A DNA stretch of 64,000 nucleotides from Artemisia argyi (lineage: Eukaryota > Streptophyta > Magnoliopsida > Asterales > Asteraceae): NCBI GenBank assembly GCA_030686995.1, contig CM060685.1:129853823-129917822 (forward strand). Reading direction: 5' to 3'. Position numbers and translations under genes: made by a program. Positions 33,556 through 46,069 of this stretch are shown piece after piece. Position 1 is the stretch's first letter, and each line of letters starts with the position of its first letter. The notes under the pieces were generated by a model that saw only the letters and a program-made list of their open reading frames with translations, was not told the origin of the DNA and did no database searches.

Positions 33556-35377
33556 TACACTCTTATCCTACCATCCAAAATAATACATCATAGGGAATGA
33601 ACATTTCCCTTACACTTGAATCTTTACATATTTTACAATAAATAAACTAATGACTCGAATTAAGAAAATCAAAACACTTGGAGCACTTTTAAGATTAACG
33701 CACCTATGGGGGTAATATGATGTTCTTCCCCATTACTCCATAAAATAAGTACTTTACCCATGAGTCCCAATCATCCCAAAACAATATGTACAAGGATATG
33801 ACTCGACTTAGCAACCATGTAATCAATTAGATAGTTAACTTAGGGTTTAACAAATAACAATAATGCACTAAAAATGAGCGCATACACGGAAGGCTAAGGC
33901 GATTTGGTTGTACATTTAAGTGGGGTGTAACAAATTCTTTCTTTAAGTAAAATGCTTAAAGTTAGAAACGAAAAGATAGGCTCGGAGGGGTGTACTAGGG
34001 GTTTCGTGTACTAAAAATGAGTACAACGCTAAGGGTGTGGGAAAAATTAGTTGACTTAACTAGCCAAGTAATATGACTTAAATGGTCAAGTAATTATGAT
34101 ACGGGTTTAACACAAGGGTAATCCTAATGCCTCTTATCATGTAGTAAATCCTACTACACGAATGTAGTCTCACTAGAAGTCTCGGGATGCATCACTAACG
34201 CAAGTTCTAGAATCTAAATGCTAACGGTACACTCATAAGCACTAATAGTAAATGCTTTTCCTATCAAATCTAAAGGTGAACCTCACATATTTGGGTGGAA
34301 AATTTTTCTGAAAGTACGGTTATGTGCTAGTCATACAATCTCCTATCCATGAGACGCTTGCTATGGCTAAAGTTTCACTCCTAAATGTTGTAAAAAAATT
34401 TAAATTTGGCGCTAAAATTGCACTAACAAGTATTTCTCATAGTTTTATTACACATCTACTATCAAACAAACAAACTCAAGCGAAAGTGTATCTGTAAGGT
34501 ATCATCATTTTACCCTCCCCTTACACTTAGGATGAACATTGTCTCCAATGTTCAAGTAAAGAATGTAAAAGTGAAATAAGTAAAACAAATGAAATCAAAT
34601 ACTCCCCTGATTCGCTCGGTATGGATAATAGGGTGGCCAGGTTAAATCTTCCTCCAAGAAAATGAACAATCAAAGCTTCCCTTCCAGAATATAAATCATC
34701 TTCTTGTCATACATAACCTGTGAATCCTGAGAAAATAGACAAGACAACCTCGCATAAAATCGGCGGCAACCTACATAAGTTACTAAATCCTAAAAAACAA
34801 AATAAGATATAATGCTTGTGGAATGAAGTTTGCAGATTTCCTGGAGATTATAAAACTTAATAATTCACAAAAACCATAAGACTCCGTTAGAAAAACAAAA
34901 CTGGTAAAATTTCCAGATTTTTACACGTGACACTGTCAAGAGTTAACTCGTGACGCCGTCAAAAGTGACCTGCAGAAATTTTTGTGTTAAGTTTCTGGAA
35001 AATTTCTGGAAAAACTTGGTCCTACTTCCTGGAAAATCCTGCAAAATTTCATGATGACTCAATACAAGCATTTGACTCTAACAAATACGAATATACATGT
35101 TCATTTAATATTGTGAAGAATCATGATCGGTTTGTTTCTTAAAAACATATTTGGGGTTTCCCCTTACTCTTATCTTTTGCAAAAATATTTTTAGGTGGAG
35201 TTGACACTAGGTCAAAACAACAAAGCAAAGTATTTCCACTATTTAATTGGGACATGATCTACCAACAATAAAAATAAAGCATGCATACGGAAGCAAATAA
35301 CAAACAAACAAAATAAAATCACACAAAACATGGGTTGCCTCCCAAGAAGCGCTTTTCTTTATTTACGAGTCTTGTAG
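32895..35377 (-). other. Non-coding 3' region of Q
   Basis: About 2.5 kb without a conserved gene, homologous to 37870-40333 of P. It contains a T run (about 33505-33552) and, at 34925-34965, two more TGACNNNGTCA-type words of the LTR kind. The PPT before the LTR is weak: GTGTAAGGGTATA. Short frames shared with P (for example 32969-33166) are explained by copy homology. Confidence 0.7.
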
Positions 35378-35382
35378 CTAGA

Positions 35383-36792
35383 TGATGAGGCGAAAAATGA
35401 ACCATTTTAGGGGTCATTTAAGCCCGTAATTGAATTTATTTGATCAAATATTGCCCTAAATCGTTCCTTTTGTGATTTTAGGTACTTTGGGAGAGAAATC
35501 TGGAAAAGGAAGCAATTCGGACGTTTTTGAAGCATAAAAGTGAAGAAAACGCCAAAGTCTTAATTTTCCTTGCTGGGAACAGTAGGTGACGGCGTCAAGA
35601 GGAAAATCTTGACGGCGTCAAGAGTAATTTCCATGATGATCCAGTACAGATTTGACGGCGTCACAAGGTAGGGCGTCAAGAGGAAAATGCATGACGGCCT
35701 GGAAATGCATAACACTTGACGGCGTCAGATCTGGATCAAGGCAGTCCGAGGAGTATTTTGGCGGCGAGATGACGGCGTCATAAATTTGTTCTTGACGCCG
35801 TCAGACCCTATTTCCTATATATAGTTTTCTAATTTTCACATTAAAAAGAAGAGAAGTTTTGGAGAAACCCTAAGTCCGAACTTGGTACGAATTTTACAGG
35901 TTTTTCAAGGGTTCTCAGCCCTTGATCCCTTTCATGTGTAATTGAGATAAGTATTCTTTTAATTCAATCAATATGTCTATGTGTTGGTTGTCTATATCTT
36001 GTTCTTGTCTTAATTCCATCATGCTAGGCTAGATCTATCTTGTGTTTGCTTAGATCTAATGAAACTTAGATGTTAATTATGTGTTGATTACTTATCTCTG
36101 GTTGTATTGGATGAATGAATTCGATGTTAGGCTTAAGAAAACTGGCAGATCTCCAATTGGTAACATGCTTGAACGTCTTAGGAAACATGAACTGACGTGC
36201 ACTAGGTTTTATTGGTTGTATTTAATGCATGAGTAAATTCTAATGATCCCATGTTAGGAGCTTCTTAGCCGGCTCGACATAGGAGTGAAGCAGGCACTCA
36301 TAGGATTGGGGAATTAAGTGCGCCACCCCATGAATGGTATTAAGGAATACAATCCGTCATCCACGCAACTATAACAAGTAATTAACGTGTAAAAGATATC
36401 TAGGGAGTAGTGAAATCTAAGTAAACACAACTTCTCCACTTATTGCTCACAACCTTAGTTTAATTTAGTTTATTTTCATTTTTAGTATTTTATTTTGATT
36501 GCATCTTTAGTATTGGGTTAGTTGACTAGCAACTAATTCCGCCCAAATCCTTCAAACCCGAGATTTTTACTTGCTTTCTAAAAAATATAAAAATACAAAA
36601 ATAATCATCCCTCATCTTTAGAACTAGTATTTAGGTTTTCTAATCCTAGCGACACTATTCCTAGCTGAACGATCAATCCCCCGGTACTTGTCACTATACT
36701 ATACTACAACGATCAGGTACACTGCCTGGTGGGGGTTGTAAGCTTCTCAAGATCCCTTGAGAGGTAAAGCCTGGTGCGATTCCTACGTATCA
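35383..36792 (+). repeat. 5' LTR of P
   Basis: Cluster of six full TGACGGCGTCA/TGACGCCGTCA palindromes and partial copies at 35587-35803, ending 12 bp before the TATA CTATATATAG (35815-35824). Then a long leader and ACGTATCA. Confidence 0.95.
35587..35824 (+). promoter_or_regulatory. TGACG-palindrome cluster and TATA box in the P LTR
   Basis: TGACG half-sites facing each other with a one-base gap, repeated six times directly upstream of TATA. TGACG is the core of as-1 type sites bound by TGA bZIP factors; binding here is inference. The same design occurs at 40540-40777, 32451-32693, 43921-44162 and 61743-61924. Confidence 0.6.
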
Positions 36793-36953
36793 AGTTTTTG
36801 GCGCCGCAACCCGGGGAATAGTTATTGTCTAGGTTAGAATATCTTTTTATTAGGTCTACTTGCTAGATTCCTTTCTAGTAAGATTTTATTTTTATTTTTA
36901 GGTTTCTTTAGTCTATCTTATTTCTTTGTGTCCGTTGTTCGTAAACTATTTCG

Positions 36954-37850
36954 ATGGATAACAATAACATTGATCGTTTGATTCCTGTTATTCGTGCTTT
37001 TCGCCGTAGGATTTTCCAAATGCCCGCCCCACTTCCTTTAGTGGAGAATGAGAACCCACCTAACCTCTCACCCAACCACCACTTTGACAATAATTCTGAG
37101 TTAGAAGAGTCTGATCATGATGATGACCACAGGGCTAGTCCTTTTTACTATTCAGACTCCGACGAGGATCTTGATGATGGTGATGTGATTAATGAGAATA
37201 GGATGGAGGAAGAAATAAACCCTCTTAGGTATGTCGACCCTAGAACTAGGATTGAGTGTGATAGCTCATTTAACATGCTATTTCCTTGTAAAATCGGATT
37301 TAAGAGCTTTAATGCCTATCTTAACTCATCTATCCCGATGAACATAATCTCGCGCAATGAATATAATAAAATCATGGTAGATGAGTTAGAATACAAAGGA
37401 GAAAACATTATTGCTAGGGCAATACCATTGCATGTGTTTGTTGGAAGCTTGGTTTATCTTGTTGAATTCATGGTTATGGAGAATCTAGGAGAATTTATTG
37501 ATGGTAAGTTGACCTAAGTTGTGTTTGGAAGACCTTTCAAACAGTTGACCAACCTTGATGAAAAACTCATAGAAGGGTTAATTACATTCTCAGATAGGGA
37601 TGAAAATTTTGTGTATCAAATGCCCCGCACCCACCTTAGGTTCAAGGATTTTTCCATGGAAAAGTGTAGTAGGTATCCACCCATAGAAATGTTAAGTGAA
37701 AATGATAAGAGAAAAGGACTTAAGTACACTCATGAAAAGAATAAAAGATACTATCGCGGATGTTTAGATTCAGGAGATGAGTATAAGAAAGATGAGGCAA
37801 CCATTAGATGGCTCACGCTTGGTTATGTGAGTATAAATGATACACGGTAA
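36954..37850 (+). pseudogene. Athila-type gag-pol fragment ORF of P
   Basis: 299 codons with one in-frame TAA at 37515. An acidic N-terminal part (EESDHDDDH, SDSDEDLDDGD) is followed by a degenerate retropepsin-like region: MNIISRNEYNKIM, HVFVGSLVYLVEFMVMENL, then VVFGRPF where retropepsins have ILGRPF. The catalytic D-T/S-G is absent (position occupied by SSIPMN), so proteolysis is unlikely. The tail (ENDKRKGLKYTHEKNKRYY) matches Q. Homologous to 41768-42769. Confidence 0.7.
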
Positions 37851-40333
37851 CCCATGACCTTGAGTCTAGCTACAAGACCCGTAAATAAAAAAAAGCGCTT
37901 CTTGGGAGGCAACCCATGTTTTGTGTGATTTTATTTTGTTTGTTTGTTATTTGCTTCCGTATGCATGCTTTATTTTTATTGTTGGTTGATCATGTTTCTC
38001 AATTAAATAGTGGAAATACTTTACTTTGTTGGTTTGGCCTAGTCTTAACTCCACCTAAAGGTATTTTTGCAAAAGATAAGTGTAAGGGGAAACCCCAAAT
38101 ATGTTTTTAAGAAACAAACCGATCATGATTCTCCACAATATTAAATGAACATGTATATTCATATTTGTTAGAGTCAAATGCTTGTATCGAGTCATGATGA
38201 AGTTTTGCAGGATTTTCCAAGAAGTAGGACCAAGTTTTTCCAGAAATTTTCCGGAAACTTAACATAAGAATTTCTGCAGGTCACTTCTGACGGCGTCACG
38301 AATTAATTCTTGACGGCGTCACGTGTAAAAATCTGGAAATTTTACCAGTTTTGTTTTTCTAACGGAGTCTTATGGTTTTTGTGAATTATTAAGTTTTATA
38401 ATCTCCAGGAAATCTGCAAACTTCATTCCACATGCATTATATCTTATTTTGTTTTCTAGGATTTAGTAACTTATATAGGATGCTGCCGATTTTATGCGAG
38501 GTTGTCATGTCTATTTTCTCAGGATTTACAGGTTATGTATGACAAGAAGATGATTTATATTCTGGAAGGGAAGCTTTGATTGTTCATTTTCTTGGAGGAA
38601 GATTTAACCTGGCCACCTTATTATCCATACCGAGCGAATCAGGGGAGTATTTGATTTCTTTCTTTTTACTTTTTCACTTTTACATTCTTTACTTGAACAT
38701 TGGGGACAATGTTCATCTTAAGTGTAAGGGAGGGTAAAATGATGATACCTTACATATGCACTTTCGCTTGAGTCTGTTTTGTTTGATGGTAGATGTGTAA
38801 TAAAACTATGAGAAATACTTGTTAGTGTAATTTTAGCGCCAAATTTAAAATTTTTTACAACATTTAGGAGTGAAACTTTAGCCATAGCAAGCGTCTCATG
38901 GATAGGAGATCGTATGACTAGCACAAAACCGTATATTCAGAAAAATTTTCCACCCAAATATGTGAGGTTCGCCTTTAGATTTGATAGGAAAAGTATTTAC
39001 TATTAGTGCTTATGAGTGTACCGGTAGCATTTAGATTCTAGAACTTGAGTTAGTGATGCATCCCGAGACCGCTAGTGAGACTACATTCGTGTAGTAGGAT
39101 TTACTACATGATAAGAGGCATTAGGATCACCCTTGTGTTAAACCCGTATCATAATTACTTGACCATTTAAGTCATATTACTTGGCTAGTTAAGTCAACTA
39201 ATTTTTCCCACACCCTTAGCGTTGTACTTATTTTTAGTGCACGAAACCCCTAGTACACCCCTCCGAGCCTATCTTTTCGTTTCTAACTTTAAGCATTTTA
39301 CTTAAAGGAAGAATTTGTTACACCCCACTTAAATATACACCCAAATCGCCTTAGCCTTCCGTGTATGCACTCATTTTTAGTGCATTATTGTTGTTTGTTA
39401 AACCCTAAGTTAACTATCTAATTGATTACATGGTTGCTAAGTCGAGTCATATCCTTGTACATATTGTTTTGGGACGATTGGGACTCATGGGTAAAGTACT
39501 TATATTATAGAGTAATGGGGAAGAACATCATATATTACCCTGATATGTGTGTTAATCTTAAAAGTACTCCAAGTGTTTTGATTTTCTTAATTCGAGTCAT
39601 TAGTTTAGTTTATTGTAAAGTATGTAAAAATTCAAGTGTAAGGGGAATTTCCATTCCCTATGATGTATTATTTTGGATGGTAGGGTAAGAGTGTATGCAA
39701 AAAATAATAATAATAATAAAAATAAATAAATAAATAAAATAAAGAAAAGAAAAAAAAATAGAAAAAGAAAAAGAGAAAAAACATACGGACTACCATCCCG
39801 TTTTTATTCTATGTTCATTTTTATGTTTTTGTTATTTTTCATTTATTAGCTTAAGTCGAGTCTAGTCTTGGCTTAGCAACGCCATATTGTACATGTAATT
39901 AACCAAGATTGTTAACTCGCCACCAGTAAAACTTTCTTTATCCAACAAAACCGTGTATTTCATATCCCTACACCTAACGTTACAACCCTTTAAAAGACCT
40001 CTTTGATAGTTTATCCTAGGTGCTAACGCCATGTGGTGAAGGTTTGATCCTTTCCCAAGCCTATGGTAATCTATTTTGCTATGACAGGTAGTGAGAGATA
40101 TCTTCCGTTTCCATATTGTAATTTATACTTTATTACACCCGAGAGATGTGAGTATCTAAACACTATTTGTGAGGTGCTAGTATATGACCTCCGTGCTTGT
40201 CTTTGGTCTTTAGTGGAACGATTATTTGTTGTAATTACTATTATATTAGTGTTAAATGACCCCTAACTTGTATTTTGATTAGAATAAAAGCGCATTTGCT
40301 TGAGGACAAGCAAATCTCAAGTGTAAGGGTATA
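37851..40333 (+). other. Non-coding 3' region of P
   Basis: Homologous to the Q 3' region. Carries a pair of TGACGGCGTCAC words at 38288-38326, AT simple repeats (39701-39780) and a weak PPT before the 3' LTR. No supported gene. Confidence 0.7.
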
Positions 40334-41745
40334 TGATGAGGCGAAAAATGAACCACTTTTAGGGGGTCATTTAAGCCCGGAATTGAATTTATTTGATCAA
40401 ATATTGCCCTAAATCGTTCCTTTTGTGATTTTAGGTACTTTGGGAGAGAAATCTGGAAAATGAAGCAATTCGGACGTTTTTGGAGCATAAAAGTGAAGAA
40501 AACGCCAAAGTCTTAATTTTTCTTGCTGGGAACAGTAGGTGACGGCGTCAAGAAGAAAATCTTGACGGCGTCAAGAGTAATTTCCATGACGATCCAGTAC
40601 AGATTTGACGGCGTCACAAGGTAGGGCGTCAAGAGGAAAATGCATGACGGCCTGGAAATACATAACACTTGACGGCGTCAGATCTAGATCAAGGCAGTCC
40701 GAGGAGTATTTTGGTGGCGAGATGACGGCGTCACAAATTTGTTCTTGACGCCGTCAGACCCTATTTCTTATATATAGTTTTCTAATTTTCACATTAAAAA
40801 GAAGAGAAGTTTTGGAGAAACCCTGAGTCCGAACTTGGTACAAATTTTACAGGTTTTTCAAGGGTTCTCAGCCCTTGATCCCTTTCATGTGTAATTGAGA
40901 TAAGTATTCTTTTAATTCAATCAATATGTCTATGTGTTGGTTGTCTATATCTTGTTCTTGTCTTAATTCCATCATGCTAGGCTAGATCTATCTTGTGTTT
41001 GCTTGGATCTAATGAAACCTAGATGTTAATTATGTGTTGATTACTTGTCTATGGTTGTATTGGATGAATGAATTCGATGTTAGGCTTAAGAAAACTGGCA
41101 GATCTCCAATTGGTAACATGCTTGAACGTCTTAGGAAACATGAACTGACGTGCACTAGGTTTTATTGGTTGTATTTAATGCATGAGTAAATTCTAATGAT
41201 CCCATGTTAGGAGCTTCTTAGCCGGCTCGACATAGGAGTGAAGTAGGCACTCATAGGATTGGGGAATTAAGTGCGCCACCCCATGAATGGTATTAAGGAA
41301 TACAATTCGTCATCCACGCAACTATAACAAGTAATTAACATGTAAAAGATATCTAGGGAGTAGTGAAATCTAAGTAATCACAACTTCTCCACTTATTGCT
41401 CACAACCTTAGTTTAATTTAGTTTATTTTCATTTTTAGTATTTTATTTTGATTGCATCTTTAGTATTGGGTTAGTTGACTAGCAACTAATTCCGCCCAAA
41501 TCCTTCAAACCCGAGATTTTTACTTGCTTTCTAAAAAATATAAAAATACAAAAATAATCATCCCTCATCTTTAGAACTAGTATTTAGGTTTTCTAATCCT
41601 AGCGACACTATTCCTAGCTGAACGATCAATCCCCCGGTACTTGTCACTATACTATACTACAACGATGAGGTACACTTCCTGGTGGGGGTTGTAAGCTTCT
41701 CAAGATCCCTTGAGAGGTAAAGCCTGGTGTGATTCCCACGTATCA
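40334..41745 (+). repeat. 3' LTR of P
   Basis: 1412 bp, same structure as the 5' LTR. Open frames on either strand here are LTR by-products. Confidence 0.95.
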
Positions 41746-41767
41746 CTAGACTCAAGGTCATGGGTTA

Positions 41768-42769
41768 CTACGTGACCTCATTATTGGTTTCACTCTCCAA
41801 TTGTAAATATTCTATGTAGAAACCAATCACCTTTTTCTCAATCGCCCCCATAATCCTTTGGGCAAATTCCTTATCAACTTTATACCTTTGTCCTAGGGCC
41901 AAGCAATCTTTGTAGAAAAGACTCCTCTTTTCCCATACATAATCCATGCCCTTTTTCTGATCCTCTTCATTGATGTCCTCAAAAGCACCAACGTTATCCT
42001 TATCAAATCGGGATATAAAGCGAAACTCTTTCATTCTATTAGGCATCCTATAAGTGATCCTATCGGTGTTACTTGCAAATCGGATTGTCCCTTCTATCTC
42101 ATCATATTCTAACTTTGACTCCTCAACAAATGGTTTGCCAAACACAACATTGGACAATCGACAATCAATAACATTAGCAAGATCTTCCACAATCATAAAG
42201 TCGGTGACAAAAGTGGAATTCCCAACAAAGACATGTAGACCTTTAACTCTCCCGACAAAGTTACAAACTCCACCGGGGTATTTGGGATCTCTTCTAGGTT
42301 CAAGTCTTTTTTTCACTATATCATTATAAACATTTGAGGACATAATGTTGATTGGGGATTTAAAGTCAATGTAAGCATTTTCAACGTGCCTGTACCCAAT
42401 CATACATGGTATTTTAGCATTCTTAGGATCGCCTCTCTTTATCTTAGGTTCGATTATAGTGAAAGGAGATCGCGGGTTATCAATAAGATTATTATAATAT
42501 GCAATCTCCTCCTTAGTGGGGTATAGATTAAAGTAGTCATTAAGCTTCGGATTTATTTCCCCCTCTTCTAGTCCCTCAACAACATTCACAAAGTCATTAG
42601 GCCCTAGGTCCTCATTTGAATACAAGGCGGTCGCTAGGTCACTAAATGCATGTTCGAGCTCAACCTTAATCAACCTATTAAGCTCCCTAAGTTCCCTAAT
42701 CTCACTCTCAATTTGTTCACGTAACACAACTACTTCTCTAGGGGAAAGGGGTGGATTCGCGTTTTCCAT
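41768..42769 (-). CDS. Athila-type gag-pol fragment ORF of Q
   Basis: Intact frame, 333 residues from the Met at 42769 (seven upstream codons are also open). I prefer 42769 because its M-E-N-A-N-P-P start and leader match the gag start of element R (M-E-Y-A-N-P-P at 63064). Then a helical segment (REQIESEIRELRELNRLIK), an acidic part and the degenerate retropepsin-like domain: DFKSPINIMSSNVYNDI in place of the DTG/DSG loop, HVFVGNSTFVTDFMIVEDL, VVFGKPF. The C-terminal tail is EEDQKKGMDYVWEKRSLFY. The missing catalytic glycine argues against protease activity. Function unknown; an RNA- or Gag-interacting role is possible. Confidence 0.7.
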   Translation of the reverse strand: MENANPPLSPREVVVLREQIESEIRELRELNRLIKVELEHAFSDLATALYSNEDLGPNDFVNVVEGLEEGEINPKLNDYFNLYPTKEEIAYYNNLIDNPRSPFTIIEPKIKRGDPKNAKIPCMIGYRHVENAYIDFKSPINIMSSNVYNDIVKKRLEPRRDPKYPGGVCNFVGRVKGLHVFVGNSTFVTDFMIVEDLANVIDCRLSNVVFGKPFVEESKLEYDEIEGTIRFASNTDRITYRMPNRMKEFRFISRFDKDNVGAFEDINEEDQKKGMDYVWEKRSLFYKDCLALGQRYKVDKEFAQRIMGAIEKKVIGFYIEYLQLESETNNEVT

Positions 42770-42927
42770 AATGGTCAACGGAATAGTCAATGAATTTAAT
42801 TTACTAACAAAGGCACAAAGAAAAAAGATAGACTAAAGAAAACCTAAAAATAAAAATAAAATCTTACTAGAAAGGAATCTAGCAAGTAGACCTAATAAAA
42901 AGAGATTCTAACCTAGACAATAACTAT

Positions 42928-42946
42928 TCCCCGGGCTGCGGCGCCA
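42928..42946 (-). promoter_or_regulatory. Primer binding site of Q
   Basis: TGGCGCCGCAGCCCGGGGA, a few bases inside the 5' LTR end, close to the tRNA-Asp complement TGGCGCCGTTGCCGGGG. Confidence 0.75.
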
Positions 42947-42952
42947 AAAACT

Positions 42953-44365
42953 TGATACGTGGGAATCGCACCAGGCTTTACCTCTCAAGGGATCTTGAGA
43001 AGCTTACAACCCCCACCAGGCAGTGTACCTGATCGTTGTAGTATAGTATAGTGACAAGTACCGGGGGATTGATCGTTCAGCTAGGAATAGTGTCGCTAGG
43101 ATTAGAAAACCTAAATACTAGTTCTAAAGGTGAGGGATGATTATTTTTGTATTTTTATATTTTTTTAGAAAGCAAGTAAAAATCTCGGGTTTGAAGGATT
43201 TGGGCGGAATTAGTTGCTAGTCAACTAACCCAATACTAAAGATGCAATTAAAATAAAATACTAAAAATGAAAATAAACTAAATTAACTAAGGTTGTGAGC
43301 AATAAGTGGAGAAGTTGTGTTTACTTAGATTTCACTACTCCCTAGATATCTTTTACACGTTAATTACTTGTTATAGTTGCGTGGATGACGGATTGTATTC
43401 CTTAATACCATTCATGGGGTGGCGCACTTAATTCCCAAATCCTATGAGTGCCTACTTCACTCCTATGTCGAGCCGGCTAAGAAGCTCCTAACATGGGATC
43501 ATTAGAATTTACTCATGCATTAAATACAACCAATAAAACCTAGTGCACGTCAGTTCATGTTTCCTAAGACGTTCAAGCATGTTACCAATTGGAGATCTGC
43601 CAGTTTTCTTAAGCCTAACATCGAAATCATTCATCCAATACAACCATAAACAAGTAATCAACACATAATTAACATCTAGGTTTCATTAGATCTAAGCAAA
43701 CACAAGATAGATCTAGCCTAGCATGATGGAATTAAGACAAGAACAAGATATAGACAACCAACACATAGACATATTGATTGAATTAAAAGAATACTTATCT
43801 CAATTACACATGAAAGGGTTCAAGGGCTGAAAACCCTTGAAAAACCTGTAAAATTCGTACTAAGTTCGGCCTTAGGGTTTCTCCAAAACTTATCTCTTTT
43901 TTATGAATGAAAATTAGAAAACTATATATAGGAAATTGAGGCTGACGGCGTCAAGACCAAATTGGTGACGCCGTCATCTCGCCGCCAAAATACTTCTCGG
44001 ACTGCCTTGATCTACTTTTGACGCCGTCACGTTATAACTTTTTCCAGGCCGTCATGTATTTTACTCTTGACGCTCTTCCTTGTGACGCCTTCAATTCTGT
44101 ACTGGGCCGTCATGAAAATTACTCTTGACGCCGTCAGGATTTTCTTCTTGACGCCGTCACCGACTGTTCCCAGCAAGGAAAATTAAGACTTTGGCGTTTT
44201 CTTCACTTTTATGCTCCAAAAACGTCCGAATTGCTTCCTTTTCCATATTTCTCTCCCAAAGTACCTAAAATCACAAAAGGAACGATTTAGGGTAATATTT
44301 GATCAAATAAATTCAATTCCGGGCTTAAATGACCCCCTAAAAACGGTTCATTTTTTGCCTCATCA
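42953..44365 (-). repeat. 5' LTR of Q
   Basis: 1413 bp with TATA at 43921-43931 and five full TGACG palindromes at 43943-44162. Confidence 0.95.
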
Positions 44366-46069
44366 GAGGTTCAAGAATTACATGATGAACCTATGGAAGA
44401 TTTGAATGTTCCTCATGATAATCTTGCTGAAGGAACAGATGTGGCTGTGGATGAGCTTGTTACAGCTGAAGACAGAGCTGCACAAGAAAAACTCTTCCAA
44501 GAATGGGAAGATTATAAGAAGAGTGCTAATATGGCTGAGGCACAGCAAGCCAAGTTTGATGCAGCATACCAGTCTGTCACTCAAAGATATGTTTCTACTT
44601 TGCCTATTGAAAGACAAAGAGAATTGGATGCTGCTGTTCAAGAGTTTGATGAGTCAGATTGGCAACATAGTGGACAACAAGTACTTGCTACTCCTGATTT
44701 AGCTACAGACATTCTTGGTAAAAGGGTGGAGAAACAAGACTGGCCTGCTGAAATTGTGAAAATTATGAAGTTGAGGAAGAAGGTAGCAGATGAGTTAAAA
44801 GCCAAAGCTAAAAGAGATAAACCTATGACTCAAGCACAGCAGAGGGATTATATGAGAACTTATGTAAGAAGTCAAAGCAGTTCATTATATAATACTGCTT
44901 GGACTAAGAAACAAGTGTGGGAACTTCCATTTGACAAACTGGTTGAGATATATAACAAGATCAAGGCTAGAAATAACAAAGCTGGAATGGGTGCTTCTAA
45001 GAATATTCCTTATGTGGATATTCCTGTTGCTACTGAAAAGGTATCTTTACCTGATATTTCTGCTGATGTACCACATGTTGCTGCTTCATCTTATGTGGAT
45101 AAAGGTAAAGCTCAAGTGATAGCAGAAGATCCTCCATCTAGAAAGAGAACCATAAGACAACTGGAGGAGGAAAGATTGGGTGAAGAGGCTGCTAAGAAGT
45201 TAGATGAGGAACAAAAAGTTGAACTTTCAAGATTTCATGAGCTTAAGGTAAGAGAAGCTGAACTTCAAGCTGCTAGAGCCAAACAGATGAGACAGGCTAT
45301 GGATGAACAATATGCATCTGCTGCACTTGAATCTTCTCAGGATTCTACTGATGAACAAATGGATAATCCATCAGTGGAAACTGATGCTGCTGAAGGTGTG
45401 TTTGCTGCTATTTATGTTCCTGGAAGAAGTGCAAAGAGGATGGCTAAAGTCAGAACTTCACATTCCACACAAAGCTTAATCAATGTGAATGCTTCTGATG
45501 CTTCATTTATAAGAGAAGGATCCCCTGATGATTGGCCTGAGGCAACTAGAGATGTTTTGGTTCACTGGGAGTTAACTGAAAATGGTCAAGTTAATACCAT
45601 TTACAGATTGGATAAAACTTCTATATCTTTTACATTTCTTCAAGAGATTCTACATCTTGTTGATCATCAGGATTTAGTCACTCTAAATGAGTTGGTTCAC
45701 AAGTATTATGCAAATCATACTCCTACAGGGTCTGGATTGTATTTATTGGGTGATCTTAGAGTGTTGTTTGATTCTTCTACTTCCACTAGTGTTAGTTATG
45801 ACATATGGAAACACAATCAGAGATGGAAAGTTCAGAGTTGGAAATTTTATCCTATGCCTTATGTTCATGTGTTGGAAACTACAACTGACCTAAGGCTTAT
45901 TATGGATATTGGCAAAATATATCCTCTGAAAGTGTCTCTGATAGAGAAAATGCTACAACAAAAGTTGGAGATTCCTCCTGATCCAGTTGGGAATGCAAGG
46001 TTGTTTGCTGAATCTTTGGTGAAAGTCTTCAAGCAAAGGATTATGACTTCCAGAGCAGCTTCTGTTTAA
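44366..46069 (+). pseudogene. ORF3 of element N, part 2
   Basis: Continues ORF3 in phase after Q. Hydrophilic and Ala/Glu/Lys-rich with long helical stretches (KKLDEEQKVELSRFHELKV). A C-terminal globular part follows, with WPEATRDVLVHWELTENGQ, ELVHKYYANHTPTGSGLYL and KHNQRWKVQSWKFYP, similar to C-termini I recall from Asteraceae copia polyproteins. No stops in this part. Ends TAA at 46067-46069. No transmembrane segment. Confidence 0.72.

Larger units (their letters stand above)
35383..41745 (+). mobile_element. Non-autonomous Athila-like Ty3 element P, nested in Q
   Basis: LTRs 35383-36792 and 40334-41745, target duplication CTAGA (35378-35382, 41746-41750), PBS TGGCGCCGCAACCCGGGGA at 36799-36817. 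A single broken ORF (36954-37850), then 2.5 kb of non-coding DNA homologous to Q. It landed about 20 bp past the stop of the Q ORF, in the opposite orientation. By eye about 27 LTR differences. Confidence 0.92.
31482..44365 (-). mobile_element. Non-autonomous Athila-like Ty3 element Q
   Basis: LTRs 31482-32894 and 42953-44365 (1413 bp each), reverse orientation, target duplication GAGGT (31477-31481, 44366-44370). PBS TGGCGCCGCAGCCCGGGGA on the minus strand at 42928-42946 resembles the tRNA-Asp site used by Athila. It encodes only the 340-residue ORF at 41768-42790; no RT, integrase or RNase H. Interrupted by P. By eye about 25 LTR differences. Confidence 0.9.

Noticed and set aside
40279..40488. 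Frame antisense to the LTR start, also 32740-32976 and 44211-44405
   Set aside because: Recurs only because the LTR recurs; it crosses LTR borders.
44366..46069. Calling ORF3 of N an envelope gene
   Set aside because: No signal peptide, membrane span or glycoprotein-like Cys pattern; position alone is not enough.
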